From Limobrevibacterium gyesilva (GTDB taxonomy: Bacteria; Pseudomonadota; Alphaproteobacteria; Acetobacterales; Acetobacteraceae), in the NCBI RefSeq assembly GCF_025989185.1, contig NZ_JAPDNT010000003.1:1-64000 (forward strand): DNA of 64,000 nt, given 5' to 3'. Of the stretch, positions 55,009 to 64,000 are shown piece after piece (within the stretch, counting starts at the first letter, position 1; every line of letters begins with the position of its first letter). The position numbers and the translations under genes are program-made. The notes under the pieces were generated by a model. The model ran no database searches and had not been told where the DNA came from. It saw only the letters and a list, made by a program, of their open reading frames with translations.

Positions 55009-56208
55009 ATGGCACTGCGCCGGCGCGACCTGCTGCTGGCTTCGGTAACCGCCGCGATCGCCGGCGCTGCCCCAGCGGATGCGCAGGCCCGCGCCAGCAG
55101 ATGGATCGTGGCCTGGGACGCGCAGGGCTTCCACCGCACGGCCACCCCGGGCGACGAGGCCGGGGCGGCCTGGCTGGCGGGCGAGGCCGCCTCCATCGCC
55201 AATGGCGTCAGCAGCGAGGAATTCGCGCTCGACCGCATCGACCAGACCGAGGCATTCGCGGAGTTCAACGGCGAACGGATCGCCGGCGAGAAGCTGTTCG
55301 ACTCGCCGGACACCCCGCGTGGCGGCGTCGCCGGCGCTGCCGGACCGGTCCCCGGCGACGGCGCAGTCGGCCTGGTGGAGCTGTCGCCGCCGGCGGTCTA
55401 CAGCCCGGGCTTCATCCAGATGCGCCGGACCACCCGGCAGCACGCCCTGGTGGCGGTCACCAAGGGCGAGCGCCCGGGCCTCGCGCTGCTGAACGCGGAG
55501 GCCTTCCGCACGCCATACGGCCCGGCGATCCTCCAGGTCTCCAGCGAGGCGCGGGAACGGCTGTTCGGCGCGGTCGCGCGCGGCACCGCTCTGCGCGTGG
55601 TGTGCGAAAGCCGGCGCACTCCGGCGCGGGCGCGCAACGTGGTGGTGACGCTGACGGGCCGCGACCCCGCGCGGCCGCCGGTGGTGGTCATGACCCCGCG
55701 CAGCAGCTGGTGGCAGTCGACATCCGAGCGCGGCGGCGGGCTGGTCTGCTGGCTGGAGGCGCTGCGCGCGCTGGCCGCCGAGCCGCCGGTCGGCGACGTG
55801 GTTTTCGTCGCCTCCAGCGGGCACGAGCTCGGCCATATCGGGCTCGACGCCTTCATGGCGCGGCGGCCGGGCTGGGAGAGGACGGCAACCTGGCTGCATT
55901 TCGGCGCCAATATCGGTGCCGCCGGCGGCCGGCAGACGCTGCAGTCGCCGTGGGACGATCTGCGCGCTCTCGCCAGCCGCGCGATGGCCGATGCCGGCCA
56001 GCCCCCGGACGGGCTGTTGGCGAAGGACACGGTGCCGAATGGCGCGTTGGCCGACATCCACCGCGCCGGCGGGCGCTACATTACGCTGGCGGGCAGCAAC
56101 CTGCTGTTCCACCTGCCGCAGGACCGCTGGCCGGATGCGGTGGATGTCGGCGTGGTCGCCCGCAGTGCGGCTGCGTTCGCGCAAGTGGCGGTGGCGTTGA
56201 CGCGCTGA
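55009..56208 (+). CDS. TAT-exported, degenerate M28-peptidase-like protein
   Basis: 399 residues. MALRRRDLLLASVTAAIAG is a TAT-type signal, followed by a PA-like insert (GLVELSPPAVYSPGF...ALVAVTKGERPGLALLN) and an M28 fold (ARNVVVTLTGRDPARPPVVVMTPRSSWWQST, VVFVASSGHELGHIGLDAFM). In active M28 peptidases the H-x-D zinc ligands occupy the site that reads PRS here, so one or more ligands are gone. Probably a periplasmic binding or pseudo-enzyme protein. Confidence 0.72.
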   Translation: MALRRRDLLLASVTAAIAGAAPADAQARASRWIVAWDAQGFHRTATPGDEAGAAWLAGEAASIANGVSSEEFALDRIDQTEAFAEFNGERIAGEKLFDSPDTPRGGVAGAAGPVPGDGAVGLVELSPPAVYSPGFIQMRRTTRQHALVAVTKGERPGLALLNAEAFRTPYGPAILQVSSEARERLFGAVARGTALRVVCESRRTPARARNVVVTLTGRDPARPPVVVMTPRSSWWQSTSERGGGLVCWLEALRALAAEPPVGDVVFVASSGHELGHIGLDAFMARRPGWERTATWLHFGANIGAAGGRQTLQSPWDDLRALASRAMADAGQPPDGLLAKDTVPNGALADIHRAGGRYITLAGSNLLFHLPQDRWPDAVDVGVVARSAAAFAQVAVALTR

Positions 56209-56212
56209 ACCG

Positions 56213-56571
<359 letters not shown>

Positions 56572-56575
<4 letters not shown>

Positions 56576-59500
56576 GTCGGCGCCGCGTATTCGAGTGGGC
56601 CTTTCAGCCGGACGATGCGGACGTTCCGCATCGCTGCAAGCGTGAGCAGCGACACCAGCACCTCCACGAATATCCGGAGCAAGGCGAACTCCCGGAAGCG
56701 TAGCGTCAGCATCTGGCCGAACACCCTCGGACCAATGAACCAGGGTCCGCCTGCAAAGTTCGCGTAGGCGAGATATTCGAAGCCGAAGGTGAAGCCGATC
56801 GCCGCAACCAGCCACCACAGAACGCGGCGCGGCGCATAAAGGGCGGCGACGGCGACGATGGCGGGTTGCGTCACCGGCTCGAATGGCGAGCCGACGCCCA
56901 TGTATCCGGCATCACCATCGGCTCCGAGAAGCATGTCCTGGAGAAGGAATGCGGCCAGCAATACAACCGGAGCCAGGATTTCCACCCTGCGGCGCGTCGC
57001 CTCCGGCGCACCCAGCCAGTTCGCAAGGCTCTCGCCGCGCAGCAGCCGGCCGAGGCCCAGCATCACGCAGGCGCTGCCGCATGTGCCGAACAGCTCGAAA
57101 TCGTGCTGGAGGGAGATCCACGCCACGCCGAAGGGACCGGGAGACAACAGCCTCAAAGCAGTGAACAGGATCGCCAGCAGCGCCCCTGTGCCAAGCACGC
57201 GGCCCCACCCGGCCTGCGACATCCCGATCAGGCAGCACACCAGCAACAGCAACGGCGTCGGGTCCCAGACGAACGCGCCACCGCCGACGGACCCATACGT
57301 CGCCAGCGGCAACAGCAGCACACCGACCTGATCCCAGCCGAGCCGGTTGGCAGCACGGCATTCGTTGACATAGTGCTCGTCCGTGAGAAGCCGGATCAGC
57401 AACACCAGCGCGGCCAGCGTGCCCGGCAGGGACTGCATGGCCAGAACACCGGGGAACAGCGGCAATCCCAACAACATCGCCGGCGCCGCACAGCGCAACG
57501 CGTCGAGCAGGTGATGTGCACGATATCGGCCGGCAGGCAGAGGCTCCGCGATCTCGCCGTCATGCTGCCCGTACCGCACGCACCGGGCAGCGAGCCAGCC
57601 CACCACGGGGAACAGGCAAAGGTCCAATTGCGGCACCCAGAGCGGGTCGATGGTGATCGCCAGGCTCAACAGCGCCAGCGCCGGGCTCCAGCGATACGCC
57701 CCCTTCGCCACCGGGCGGGTGCACCACAGCATCACGGTCGCGGTGGCAACCAGCGCGCCCCAGCGCTCGGCGGCAAGCGGGGCGGCAACCAGTGCCAGCG
57801 CCGCGGTCGCCACGCCGCCCAATGCCATGAGCGCGCACCAGCCGTTGGTGTGCAGCGATAGCGAGAACCACCCGCGGCCGATGAGCCAGAGTTGCACGCG
57901 CACCAGCGGGATGTCCGCGGCAGAGAGGGTGAGTTCCGGCAGCGACCAACGGCCGAACAGCGGCAGCCCGAGATACCAGAACCCCAACGCCCCCGCGGAC
58001 AACAGATAAGGAAGGTAGAGTGTCAGGGCGGCGTCGACCGACTGGAACGCGGCATAGGCAGCGGTCGCCTGAAGGTACTGCGCCGCCGCCGTCTGCAACC
58101 CATCGAGATAGACGGCGGCGGCGTCCAGCGTGTCGGTGAAGACGGCGGCCAGCACGGCGAGGACGAGCGCCGCCACGGCGATCGCCCATTCGCGGCGCGG
58201 GATGCCCTGGCGCAGCAGCCGCTTCATCCGGGACGGCAACTCGACCGCAAGCTCCGGCAGCGCCTTGCCGTCGAGGAACGCGACCAGGATCGCCTCGCGA
58301 TAGCTGCCGGGGCGGCGCAGCAGTTCGCCGATCAGCGCCGCCATGCCGCGCGGCACCTGGTGCACCACGTCCAGCGGCAGCGGTGCGGCCTCGCCCTTGC
58401 GCTGGGGGTCCAGCATCACGGTCCAGGCCGCACGCACCCGCGCGGCTTCTGCGGGCCGCGCTGCCAGGTCGCGCACCAGCGCCAGCCGCAGCCAATCCGG
58501 CAGCCGGCCACGGCGCAGCCATGGCAGGCGGCACAGCCGCGCCAGCGTCGCCTCGGTCAGCAAAGCCTGGCCTTGCGCGTCGGCCAGCAGGCAGCCCAGC
58601 GCCAGCGTGAGCCTGGGATGCATCGCCGGAAACACCGCAATCGCGCAGAAATAGGTGAAGGCCCGCGCGCCCAGCGCATCGCGGAGGTCGCCCAGCAGCC
58701 CGGCCACCTGCGCGGGGCGCGGCGGCATGTCACCCAGCCACAGATAGGGATCGACGGCCAGCCGCAAATCGAGCCGCGCGCCATGCGCGCCACCTGGCGT
58801 CGCCCGTTCCTGCGGCAGGTCGATCCGGAACAGCCGCGCCAGTTCGGCCACGCCCGACGGCGTCGCCTCGACCACGCCGAAGCCGAGGCGCACCAGATCG
58901 CGCTCGCGCGGACCCCATTGGTTCGCCGGCAGCGGCGTCAGCGCCGCGATCTCGGGCCAGCCGCGCAGATCGTCCACCCAGTCGCGCATCCGCCCGGTCT
59001 CGGCGTCGCTGAAGCTGGCGAGGTCGGACAGCACCAGCAGGCGATGGCGGGGATATTCGGCGCGCAATGTCTCCAGGTCGACGGTGCCGGCCGGCTTGCC
59101 CTGCTCGTCGATGCGCCGCAGCCGCCGCGGGTCGCCGTGGTAGTCGAACCGTTCGACCGCGACGTTGCCTTCGCGCAGACGCGCCAGGATCAGGTCGGCC
59201 AGTGCCCCCAGCAGGTCGTCGGTTCCGGCCATGTCCACCAGCAGCAGATGCTCCGGCAGCGCGGGACGCTGGCCGGGCACCAGGCGCACGAACCCCGCGG
59301 CGGCCACAGTGGCGCGGACGCTGGCGCGGCCGTCCAGCCATTCCGCCGGCTCCGGCCGGTGGCGCCGCAGATCGGCGAGCGCGGCCTTCAATGCGCCGGG
59401 GCGGAACAGCTGCAGCCCGGTCACGGAGATGGGCATGGTCGCCGCCTTCGCGTCGCGCGGCACCAGGGTGCGCAGCAGCGCCGCCCTTTGCCGGCCGCGC

Positions 59501-60045
59501 GTGATCAGGATACCGGCGAAGATGGCGAGCACGGCAGCCGCGGCGCCGAGGCGATGCCAGGGCAGGAAGTCGACCAGCCACGCGGCTGCGGCGGCGGAGG
59601 GGGCCGGCGCCGGCGCCGGCGCCGCGGGGGCCACGGGTACGGGCGGCGCCGGCATCAGGTCGGGCCCCCACCGGACCACCGCGGCACCGAGCGCCAGCAG
59701 CGCCACGAATGCCGCGGCGACCAGCCACGGCAGGCGGGCGCGGTTGCGCAGGATGCCCGCCGCCGCCGGCGCCGACGCCGCAGCCGGCGGCGGCACGCCT
59801 TGCTGCTGCGCCGCCCAGTCGGCCAGCAGACTCGCCAGCCGCTGCTGGTCGTCCGCGTTGCGGCACAGCACCGGCCCGAACCAGCGCGATGCGGCCGCCG
59901 CGTCGGACACGGCGATTCCAGCCTCGTGCAGCCGGGCAATGAGCGCGGTGACGCGCAGCTCGTCGCCGACGCCATAGCGGAACCCCTGGACGCGCAGGAA
60001 TCCGGTCCAGACCGGCACCTGCGCGAACCAGTCGAGGCCCGCCAT
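56572..60045 (-). CDS. Giant membrane protein with CoxE-like N-terminus and vWA-like domain (conflict-system component)
   Basis: 1157 residues. Residues about 15-80 resemble the helical N-terminus of CoxE/vWA proteins. TM helices lie at about 105-125 and 165-182, joined by an Ala/Pro linker. Residues about 262-408 have vWA-like order (LLLVDMAGTDD at the MIDAS site, RLLVLSDLASF, then LTPLPANQW); the MIDAS reads D-x-A-G-T instead of D-x-S-x-S. After a helical soluble stretch, residues about 615-1135 are a many-pass membrane domain. Translation is coupled to MoxR (TGATG) and to the polyglutamine gene. It may be the membrane effector or sensor; function is inferred. Confidence 0.7.
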
Positions 60046-61103
60046 CAGTCCAATCCGGCCCGGCCCAGCTCGTCGGCGGCGCGCCCGAGGTCCTCGCGCG
60101 TCTTGGCGAGCGTGCCGAGCGTGGGCCCGATCAGGCCCTTCAGCGTCTGCACCGGGCCGCCCCCCGCCCCGTTCTCGTGCTGCCGCACCGCCTCGTCGAG
60201 CGCTTCGAGCCAGGCCAGCAGCTCGGCCGTGCCGGGCGCCCGCCCCAGGCTCTCGGGCAGGCGGTCGTAGAAGGTCATGGCCTGTTCGAACAGGTGCGTG
60301 CGTTCGGCGAACGGGTGCCGGCGCCGCTGCACGATCTGGCGGCGGCGCGCCTCGTCGGGGGCGCGGATATGGTGGAATACGCAGCGCCGCAGGAACGGCT
60401 CGGGCAGGCTCTTCTCCGAGTTGCTGGTGATCACCACGATCGGCCGCAAGGCGGGGTCGCCGGTCACGGCGGTGCCCAGCTCGGGGATGCGGAACTCCAT
60501 CCGCTCGATCTCGAACAGCAGGTCGTTCGGGGTATCGCGCGGCGCCTTGTCTAGCTCGTCGATCAGCACCACGTGGCGGCGCGCGAAGCGCGGGTCCGGG
60601 CCCGGCTGCGGCGCCGGCAGCGCCGGCAAGGTCTGCCAGGTCAGGTCGCGATGGCAGCGCTTGTCCACGCCCGGCAGCATAGTGTCCTGTCCGCGCGTCA
60701 GCACGATGGCGAGGCCGAGCGCGTTCAGCCGCAGATAGTAATGCTGCGGGCGCGGCGTGCCGCCGGGCTGGGCATCGCGGAAGCGCGCCAGCTCGTCGAA
60801 CTCGTACAGCAGCTCGCGCCCGACGCTGGTCGACTTCACGTTGTGCACCAGCGGATCGCCCAGGCCGAGCTGGCGCGACAGCCAGGCGCCGACGCTGGTC
60901 TTGCCGCAGCCGGGCTCGCCCGTCAGCAGCAGCGCCTGGCCGAGCAGCAGAGAGACATTGACGGCGGCCACCAGTTCCGGCCCCGGATCATAGCCGGCCG
61001 GGTCCTTGTAGCGCTCGCTGACCGGATCCGGCAGGCGCAGCGGCGCTGCGAGGTCGCTGCGCGGGACGGTGGTCCACACGGTGTCGGACACGATGTCGGT
61101 CAT
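60045..61103 (-). CDS. MoxR family AAA+ ATPase (conflict-system component)
   Basis: 352 residues. N-terminal YKDPAGYDPGPELVAAVNVSLLLGQALLLTGEPGCGKTSVGAWLSRQLG includes the Walker A; Walker B is HVVLIDELDKAPRDTPNDLLFEIE; sensor 1 is VVITSNSEKSLPEPFLRRC. MoxR-type ATPases remodel vWA partners. It is coupled by overlap to both neighbours, so the ATPase, the protease-STAND protein and the giant protein are made together. The order of the genes and partners matches MoxR-vWA conflict systems. Confidence 0.88.
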   Translation of the reverse strand: MTDIVSDTVWTTVPRSDLAAPLRLPDPVSERYKDPAGYDPGPELVAAVNVSLLLGQALLLTGEPGCGKTSVGAWLSRQLGLGDPLVHNVKSTSVGRELLYEFDELARFRDAQPGGTPRPQHYYLRLNALGLAIVLTRGQDTMLPGVDKRCHRDLTWQTLPALPAPQPGPDPRFARRHVVLIDELDKAPRDTPNDLLFEIERMEFRIPELGTAVTGDPALRPIVVITSNSEKSLPEPFLRRCVFHHIRAPDEARRRQIVQRRRHPFAERTHLFEQAMTFYDRLPESLGRAPGTAELLAWLEALDEAVRQHENGAGGGPVQTLKGLIGPTLGTLAKTREDLGRAADELGRAGLD

Positions 61104-62647
61104 CGCGGCGCTCCGGGCAGGGGGTCCAGCCGCTCCAGCAGCGCGGAAATGTCGGTGGACAGGCCCCGCATGCGCTTGCCATCGCCGATGCGGTTGAGCA
61201 GGCTGAAGCGCAGCACCTCGAAATGCTCGGCCGGCGCCGGCTGGCAGACATGGCGCAGCTCGTCGATCCAGGGATGCACGTCGGCGGCCGTGATCTTGCG
61301 CAGGTCGTCGAGCGGGGTGAGCTGGCCGCGCTCGAATGCCTCGGCGAGCGCCGCCTCCAGGTCCGGATCGGGCTTGGGCTGCGGCCGGCGCAGGAACGGG
61401 ATCAGCGACGGCTTTTCCGGCGGCGGGTCGTCCCAGGCCAGGCACAGGAACAGCAGCACCGGTGGCCCCGGTTCGAGCTTCGCGAGCGAATCCCACAGCC
61501 CCAGCCATTGCCGCAGCAGCGCAGCATGGCCGGCAAAGGCGTCGGCCCGGTTGACCAGCACCCAGAAGCCGCGCGGGGCCACGCCGTCGTTCAGCCGCCG
61601 GCGCAGGCCGGCTAGGTCCGGCGGCGCGCCCGGGGTAGGCGGCGGCAAGCCGAGCGCGGCATGGAAGCGGTCGAGCAGCGTATCGTGGAAGCGCGCGTCG
61701 GGATTGATGCTGCGCTCCTTCGGCCAGGGCAGGGAGCGGATGACGTTCTCGCCGTCGGCTTCGCGCCCCAGACGGCGGCCGATCACCGGCTCGCGCGACA
61801 GCCGGTCGATGAGCAGGCGGTGCTCGTCCTCGTCGAGCCCGGGAATGACGAAGACCTGCGGCGGCGCACGCTCGGGCAGCCTGCGCACATGGCCGATGAT
61901 CGCCTCCGCCTGCTCGTTGCGGTCGATGCGGTAGACCCGGGCGGAGATGCGCGCGAGCAAGGTACTGGCAAGGCGGCCGATCACCCGGCGCTCGGGGGCG
62001 GCAACCTGGGCGGCGGCGAGATGGGCGATGAAACCGGGATCGTCGAGCAGAACCTCCAACGGCGTCGCCTCCAGCACCCCGCCGTCCCATTTTCCGTCCA
62101 CGGTGCAGATCACGCCCACCGGAACGCCGCCGGCGAACAGCAAGGTCCCGGAGAACCCGGCCCACAGCTTGTAGCTGCGTGGCGGCCCGTTGCGGACATT
62201 CACGTCGAAGCGCCGGCTCGCCATGACCCAGACCAGCGTCGCGTCCAGCGTGCGGTCTTCGGTGCCGGAAGCCTCGGGAAATCCGGTGCCGTCGCAGACA
62301 TGGGAGGTCTGGTCGTATGGGACGATGCCGAACGGGATCGGCTGGCCGGGCCCGGCCTGGCCGGGGAAGCTGCCCACCATGACCGGGGCGTCGAGGTCGA
62401 TGACAGCGACATCCTGCGCGGCCGAGAGCCAGCCGACACGCCCGCCGACGGCGTCCGGCCGCACGCGCTCGCTCACCGGCTTCAGCGCGTCGTCGGCGCT
62501 CGCGAGCGGGCGGACTTGGCAGGCCGCGCCCACCTGCTCGGGCTCGCAGACATGGCGGGCGGTCAGCGCGTGACGCGGCGTGATCAGGTAGCCGCTGCCG
62601 GCGCTCAGCTTGCCGAACGTGATTTCTACGACCCGGTCGGACTGCAT
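61100..62647 (-). CDS. Cytoplasmic trypsin-like protease fused to a STAND-like/iSTAND-like domain
   Basis: 515 residues. Residues about 1-215 are a trypsin-like domain with complete triad: His32 (ALTARHVCEP), Asp79 (AQDVAVIDLD) and Ser166 (GFSGTLL). No signal peptide. Residues about 262-420 begin PPQVFVIPGLDEDEHRLLIDRL, the type of inactive STAND-like module fused to effectors in conflict systems; the last ~95 residues are helical. A protease that is active in the cytoplasm needs strict control, fitting an inducible abortive response. Assignment of the second domain is tentative. Confidence 0.78.
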   Translation of the reverse strand: MQSDRVVEITFGKLSAGSGYLITPRHALTARHVCEPEQVGAACQVRPLASADDALKPVSERVRPDAVGGRVGWLSAAQDVAVIDLDAPVMVGSFPGQAGPGQPIPFGIVPYDQTSHVCDGTGFPEASGTEDRTLDATLVWVMASRRFDVNVRNGPPRSYKLWAGFSGTLLFAGGVPVGVICTVDGKWDGGVLEATPLEVLLDDPGFIAHLAAAQVAAPERRVIGRLASTLLARISARVYRIDRNEQAEAIIGHVRRLPERAPPQVFVIPGLDEDEHRLLIDRLSREPVIGRRLGREADGENVIRSLPWPKERSINPDARFHDTLLDRFHAALGLPPPTPGAPPDLAGLRRRLNDGVAPRGFWVLVNRADAFAGHAALLRQWLGLWDSLAKLEPGPPVLLFLCLAWDDPPPEKPSLIPFLRRPQPKPDPDLEAALAEAFERGQLTPLDDLRKITAADVHPWIDELRHVCQPAPAEHFEVLRFSLLNRIGDGKRMRGLSTDISALLERLDPLPGAPR

Positions 62648-62670
62648 CGCGGCTGGCCCGGGTTTGCCGC

Positions 62671-62994
62671 CTACCTGCCGGGGACCCGTTTGACCTTGAG
62701 CTTCTCGCTCCCGCCCTCCGCCGGCTCCTGCATCGGATTCAGCAGGAACTTGACCCGCTGCGTGTGCGCGCTGGTCAACTTGCCGTCGCCGCCAAGCTCG
62801 GCGCCCACGCCAAGGATCCGGAAGGAGACCTTGGCATTGACGCCGCCCTCGCGCGTCGCGACGGTCTGGAACTCCATCTCGATCGGTCCCAGCTCGAACT
62901 GGATGTCCTTGCCGGCGGCGGCGGCGACCGCCGCCTCGATCTCGGTCCGCAGCGCCTCGATGGCTTCACCCAGGAGAATCGGCTTGTTGGCCAT
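62671..62994 (-). CDS. Trypco2-family protein (trypsin-co-occurring domain)
   Basis: 107 residues. LLGEAIEALRTEIEAAVAAAAGKDIQFELGPIEMEFQTVATREGGVNAKVSFRILGVGAELG and TQRVKFLLNP match the small Trypco2 domain that co-occurs with trypsin-like proteins in bacterial conflict loci. It is the first gene of the operon (GAGG before the ATG), 23 bases upstream of the protease. It could be a sensor or inhibitor of the protease. Confidence 0.82.
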   Translation of the reverse strand: MANKPILLGEAIEALRTEIEAAVAAAAGKDIQFELGPIEMEFQTVATREGGVNAKVSFRILGVGAELGGDGKLTSAHTQRVKFLLNPMQEPAEGGSEKLKVKRVPGR

Positions 62995-63108
62995 GGCGAC
63001 CTCGCAGGTCAGGTTGCTGACATTGCAGTCCCGGATTGCGAGTGTCGCCTACTCCGTCACGTCGGCGTGAGTCACATTCATCTGAACGGAACAGTCCGGT
63101 TGCGAAGC

Positions 63109-64000
63109 CTACGCGCCCGCCGGCTCGATCGGCGGCGGCGCGTGCACCTTCACCGGCGGTAGCGCGCCGCGCCACGCCTCCACCTGCACCAGGCAGGACT
63201 GCGCCGACGGCCCCTGTCCCAGCCGCGACGTGCCGACATCCTGAGTCAGCACGTTGGGGTTGCCGTGCACGCACAGGCTGCCGGGCACGCCCGGTTCCAG
63301 CGGATCGAACCACGCACCGGTGGCCATCACGGCGACACCCGGCAGCAGGCCGTCGGTGACGCGCAGGCCGGCGAGGCAGGCGCCGCGGTCGTTGAACACG
63401 CGCACGATGTCGCCTTCGGCCAGGCCGCGCGCGGCGGCGTCGGCGGCCTGCATCAGGATCGGCTCGCGGTCCTCGATCTTGCTCGCCAGGCTGACGCGCG
63501 CCTGGTCGAGCTGGCCGTGCAGGCGCGTGGCCGGCTGCACCGACAGCAGATGCAGCGGATACGTCCCTGCCCGCTCCCCGCCCAGATATTCGCGCGGGGC
63601 GAGCCAGACGGGATGGCCGGGGCAGTCGTCGTAGCCGAAGCCGGCGATGCGCTCGGAGAAGATCTCGATGCGCCCGGACGGCGTGTTCAGCGGGGCTGCG
63701 GCCGGATTGCGCACGAAATCCGCGAACGGCACGCTGGCTTGCGCGGGGGCCGCGACCTCGACCGCGCCGGCCGCCCAGAACGTGTCGAAATCCGGCAGCT
63801 CGGCGCCCATCCGTGCGCCGGCGTCACGGCCGCGCTGGTAGAGCACGCGCAGCCAGGCCGGCACGTCGCGCTGCATGGTGTAGCGGTCGCGCACGCCCAG
63901 CGCGTCGGCTACGTCGGCGAGATAGTCGAACTCGTTGCGCGCCTGGGCGAACGGCTGGATCGCCTGCTTCATCGCCAGGATGTGCCGGTCGCGCGCGCTC
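63109..64000 (-). CDS. Molybdopterin oxidoreductase of the BisC/TorA group, 5' truncated
   Basis: About 297 C-terminal residues are visible; the frame runs off the right edge. PDFDTFWAAGAVEV, TPSGRIEIFSERIAGFGYDDCPGHPVWL, PLHLLSVQPATRLHGQLDQARVS and GDIVRVFNDRGACLAGLRVTDGLLPGV are the biotin-sulfoxide/TMAO reductase C-terminal blocks. The visible part contains the molybdopterin-dinucleotide binding domain. It is followed, after 114 bases, by the conflict-system operon on the same strand. Confidence 0.9.
   Translation of the reverse strand, partial: SARDRHILAMKQAIQPFAQARNEFDYLADVADALGVRDRYTMQRDVPAWLRVLYQRGRDAGARMGAELPDFDTFWAAGAVEVAAPAQASVPFADFVRNPAAAPLNTPSGRIEIFSERIAGFGYDDCPGHPVWLAPREYLGGERAGTYPLHLLSVQPATRLHGQLDQARVSLASKIEDREPILMQAADAAARGLAEGDIVRVFNDRGACLAGLRVTDGLLPGVAVMATGAWFDPLEPGVPGSLCVHGNPNVLTQDVGTSRLGQGPSAQSCLVQVEAWRGALPPVKVHAPPPIEPAGA

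Noticed and set aside
57892-60270. A 792-codon open frame opposite the giant membrane protein
   Set aside because: Same GC-driven shadow; the minus strand has overlapping coupled genes with recognisable domains.

Overview
The window is a gene-dense, very GC-rich stretch (about 60 genes, no gap over 300 bp, no tRNA/rRNA, no insertion sequence, no CRISPR). Codon use, the gene families, and the formate dehydrogenase accessory genes point to an alphaproteobacterium, most likely Rhodospirillales/Acetobacteraceae. That placement is an inference from gene content, not a phylogenetic result. Many neighbouring genes overlap by ATGA or TGATG, so the genes are packed in translationally coupled operons.

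Layout. 1-5.8 kb: a truncated histone-deacetylase-like amidohydrolase, a Mug-like DNA glycosylase, ComM/YifB, two tandem SHOCT lipoproteins, a secreted protein, a YraN nuclease and a short Hsp70-like ATPase. 5.8-9.7 kb: a four-gene dipeptide/oligopeptide ABC transporter without its binding protein. 9.9-18.3 kb: an AI-2E family membrane protein, hydroxypyruvate isomerase with tartronate semialdehyde reductase, an XRE regulator, a Nudix hydrolase coupled to AlaX, and mercaptopyruvate sulfurtransferase coupled to cystathionine beta-lyase. 17.3-19.3 kb: a zinc-homeostasis island with Zur divergent from HisI and a COG0523 metallochaperone GTPase. 19.3-22.9 kb: a histidine kinase and NtrC-type regulator followed by a good sigma-54 promoter and a periplasmic protein with a duplicated domain. 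23-28.3 kb: a TPP enzyme, a chagasin-type inhibitor facing a papain-like protease, and an SMP-30/YciI/ureohydrolase operon.

29-39.3 kb holds a complete periplasmic formate dehydrogenase locus: catalytic subunit with Cys at the Sec position, iron-sulphur subunit, cytochrome b, a small TAT protein, a TorD chaperone fused to a YdaS-like HTH, and the accessory set DUF3306, DUF3305, DUF6352, a lipoate-ligase-like protein and a multi-cluster ferredoxin. 39.5-46.2 kb: an SMR efflux pump, a WD40-cytochrome c fusion, a flavin amine oxidase and a ribose-type sugar ABC transporter. 46.2-52 kb: an intradiol dioxygenase and FAD monooxygenase (hydroxyquinol-type), then a phosphonate monoester hydrolase/sulfatase divergent from a PhnZ-type HD oxygenase, and a PPP phosphatase. 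52-56.2 kb: a membrane protein, GluQ, a carboxylesterase, an HNH endonuclease and a degenerate M28-like protein.

The most interesting locus is the minus-strand operon at 56.2-63.0 kb. It encodes a Trypco2 protein, a cytoplasmic trypsin-like protease fused to a STAND-like domain, a MoxR AAA+ ATPase, a 1157-residue multi-pass membrane protein with a vWA-like domain, and a single-pass protein with a 22-glutamine tract. This has the composition of the computationally described MoxR-vWA-trypsin NTP-dependent conflict systems, in an apparently unusual membrane-bound form. A truncated molybdopterin oxidoreductase of the BisC/TorA group closes the window.

Non-coding signals of note are a palindromic repeat family placed directly after two stop codons (2818-2870, 39348-39396), a sigma-54 promoter with a three-half-site upstream array, a probable autoregulatory operator before the XRE gene, and a bidirectional terminator between the protease and inhibitor genes.
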